Shown here in pieces: positions 13,960 through 15,375 of a stretch of DNA of 15,375 nt. The notes beneath the pieces were generated by a model. The model was given only the letters and a program-made list of their open reading frames with translations, made no database searches and was not told the origin of the DNA. The position numbers and the translations under genes are program-made. The DNA is from Candidatus Woesearchaeota archaeon (GTDB lineage Archaea; Nanoarchaeota; Nanoarchaeia; Woesearchaeales; GW2011-AR4), in NCBI GenBank assembly GCA_023259315.1, contig JAHFQL010000017.1:1461-16835 (forward strand). The letters run 5' to 3'. How positions within the stretch are numbered: the stretch's first letter is position 1; each line of letters starts with the position of its first letter.

Positions 13960-15210
13960 TTAAGATGGAACTCGAGTTTTTGCATCCCAGTTTCTTAATT
14001 CTGTTCTTAAGATGAACAAGAGCAATGTTCCTAAAACCATCAAAGAACCATTTATCAAGACAGACTGGGCAGAGCCTATCTTGTGTGCAACATAACCAAT
14101 GAAAATTGACGCAAAAGGCTGGACTCCGAATACAACTATGAAAAGAGTGCTCAGGATTCTTGCCCGCATGTTCTGCGGCGCTGTCACTTGTATCAAACCA
14201 TTAGTTGAAGTGAATACTATCGGCAGCAACAGCGCGGATAAAAACAGGCACAGCATGGAAAAATAAGTGTTTCTTGATACAGAAAAAATTATCAGCCAGA
14301 TGCCTGCCCACAAAACTGCAACCGAACTCAATCGCCCAATTTTCCTGGCTTTATGTGTCATTGGCACAATCAATGTGGAGCCGATCAAAGCTCCTGCGCC
14401 GGAAGCGCCCATGAGCAAGCCAAGGACTTCTGCATTTCCGTGAAGCACATCAGTTGCAATTGCCGGCATTATCTGCATCACAGAAAATGCAAAAAATGTG
14501 AGTATCAGGGTCAATAGCATCAAATCCAAGATTATGGGCTGGCTTTTTATAAACTTCAAACCGTCATAAAATTCCTTGAGGGGATTGCCTTCTTTTTTAT
14601 GCGTGACTTGATTTGCGTTGATAGCAAGCAAGCTTGCAATCACAGCTATAAAACTAAGTCCATTCAGCCAGAATGCAGTTGCAACGCCAAGATATCCTAT
14701 TAGCCAGCCTGCCAACGCAGGACCAAGCATCCTGCTTATCTGGATGATTGCGCCGTTTATGACAACGGCTTTCCTAACATTTTCCATTCCGGATAAATCC
14801 CCAATAAACGCCTGCTGAGCCGGCAAATCCAGCGTGTTGACAATTCCAAGAAGTGCTGATAAAATATAAATGTGCCATATCTGGATAATTTTTGACTGTG
14901 CCAGAAGAGCGAATATTATAGCAAGAAACATTGAAATTATTTGGGTTGCTATAAGCAATTTTCTTCTGTTCAATCTGTCAGCCCAAACTCCAGCCCAAGG
15001 GCCAAAGATTATGAAAGGCAAAAATCCAAGCATTGCAACTATGCCCAATTTTAATTCAGAATGGCTTAATTCCCATACAACCCATGCCTGCGCTGTCTGC
15101 TGCATCCATGTCCCAAGCATTGAAATTGATTGTCCGCTTATGTAAATCCTGAAATCCCTCAACTTCAATGGGCTGTATCCTTCAATTAAAGTGTTTATTG
15201 CCTTTTTCAT
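13960..15210 (-). CDS. MFS exporter, EntS/DHA3-like
   Basis: This 416-aa membrane protein has about 12 hydrophobic segments. It matches the MFS_3 (EntS/DHA3) branch of the major facilitator superfamily. The start includes SPLKLRDFRIYISGQSISMLGTWMQQTAQAWVVW (residues 13-46), the usual opening of this branch. MFS motif A appears between helices 2 and 3 as G-V-W-A-D-R-L-N-R-R-K (74-84). GPALAGWLIG lies near helix 5, and a second-half loop GASGAGALIGS follows. Such proteins use the proton gradient to export small molecules (siderophores, drugs, lipophilic compounds). The substrate here is unknown. TATA-like CTTAAATATT (15238-15247) is about 32 nt before the ATG, implying a leader of only a few bases. 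Another AT-rich box (15215-15224) is too close to serve this start. Confidence 0.92.
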   Translation of the reverse strand: MKKAINTLIEGYSPLKLRDFRIYISGQSISMLGTWMQQTAQAWVVWELSHSELKLGIVAMLGFLPFIIFGPWAGVWADRLNRRKLLIATQIISMFLAIIFALLAQSKIIQIWHIYILSALLGIVNTLDLPAQQAFIGDLSGMENVRKAVVINGAIIQISRMLGPALAGWLIGYLGVATAFWLNGLSFIAVIASLLAINANQVTHKKEGNPLKEFYDGLKFIKSQPIILDLMLLTLILTFFAFSVMQIMPAIATDVLHGNAEVLGLLMGASGAGALIGSTLIVPMTHKARKIGRLSSVAVLWAGIWLIIFSVSRNTYFSMLCLFLSALLLPIVFTSTNGLIQVTAPQNMRARILSTLFIVVFGVQPFASIFIGYVAHKIGSAQSVLINGSLMVLGTLLLFILRTELRNWDAKTRVPS

Positions 15211-15264
15211 CTCTAATATATAAGGATTAACAAAATCAATATTTAAGGGTATTGTTAGTCAGCA

Positions 15265-15328
15265 GTGGGCTAAGCCTCCCCACGTTAGTGGGGTAAATGA
15301 ATGCCCACAATGTGCGTAAGCACATCAA
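15265..15328. repeat. Nested hairpin element, possible IS200/IS605-type end or structured RNA
   Basis: GTGGGC (15265-15270) pairs with GCCCAC (15303-15308). Inside it CCCCAC (15278-15283) pairs with GTGGGG (15288-15293) over a GTTA loop. Two bases later TGTGC-GTAA-GCACA (15311-15324) forms a second stem capped by a GNRA-type loop, followed by TCAA. Six-pair perfect stems of this G+C content stand out in AT-rich DNA. On the plus strand the layout of hairpins then TCAA resembles right ends of IS200/IS605 elements, but no tnpA or tnpB is present. It could instead be a terminator for the possible gene at the right edge. Confidence 0.45.
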
Positions 15329-15375
15329 AACTTATTTGAGTTTTCTCTTATATATTTTGCAACAACTTCTGCAGA
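15325..15375 (-). CDS. Possible C-terminal end of a gene cut by the window edge
   Basis: From the right edge a minus-strand frame reads SAEVVAKYIRENSNKF and then TGA. The sixteen residues look like an amphipathic C-terminal helix with a charged tail. The hairpins at 15265-15324 follow directly and could terminate it. The other two minus-strand frames close within the same stretch and look less protein-like. The piece is too short for any functional statement, and an accidental open frame is possible. Confidence 0.35.
   Translation of the reverse strand, partial: SAEVVAKYIRENSNKF

Noticed and set aside
1..15375. CRISPR array or cas genes
   Set aside because: No regularly spaced direct repeats and no Cas-like protein were seen on either strand.

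Overview
The window reads as a compact, AT-rich archaeal chromosome segment. The two tRNA synthetases are of archaeal type: AlaRS with an N-terminal Cys cluster, and ProRS with a C-terminal zinc-type domain. An Nre-family archaeal DNA repair protein with a terminal PCNA-binding motif is present. Most genes start 24-28 nt after an archaeal TATA box with no Shine-Dalgarno sequence, which points to leaderless transcription. Small gene sizes, many orphan proteins and a shortened AlaRS would suit a DPANN lineage (Woesearchaeota or Pacearchaeota type). That placement is inference, because no rRNA or other phylogenetic marker is in view.

Left part (1-4455): the 3' end of malate dehydrogenase runs convergent to the vitamin B6 operon pdxS-pdxT (PLP synthase and its glutaminase, minus strand). 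Next come a GC-rich patch without a gene (about 1663-1756), a two-helix membrane protein, a broken PIN-domain (VapC-type) toxin gene sharing a bidirectional TATA region with it, and a convergent ribbon-helix-helix regulator. After these lie a small EF-Tu domain-2-like protein and a CPA2 cation/proton antiporter.

Middle (4550-10740): alanyl-tRNA synthetase (apparently lacking the C-Ala domain), two unrecognised small proteins on the minus strand, a predicted HTH plus ACT-domain regulator with operator-like repeats in its promoter, the NreA-like repair protein, and a 5'-truncated IS4-type transposase.

Right part (10741-15375): prolyl-tRNA synthetase, an (alpha/alpha)6 glucosidase gene split by one frameshift, an AT-rich orphan gene, and an MFS exporter. 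At the edge there is a nested-hairpin element beside a possible gene end.

Most of the content is housekeeping (translation, PLP synthesis, repair, ion homeostasis). Three decayed genes (PIN toxin, transposase, glucosidase) and several orphans mark the accessory spots. I see no clear new multi-gene system. The best leads are the phased operator of the HTH-ACT gene, the orphan pair 7087-8073 with an internal duplication and a rare SD leader, the two structured non-coding patches, and the shortened AlaRS.
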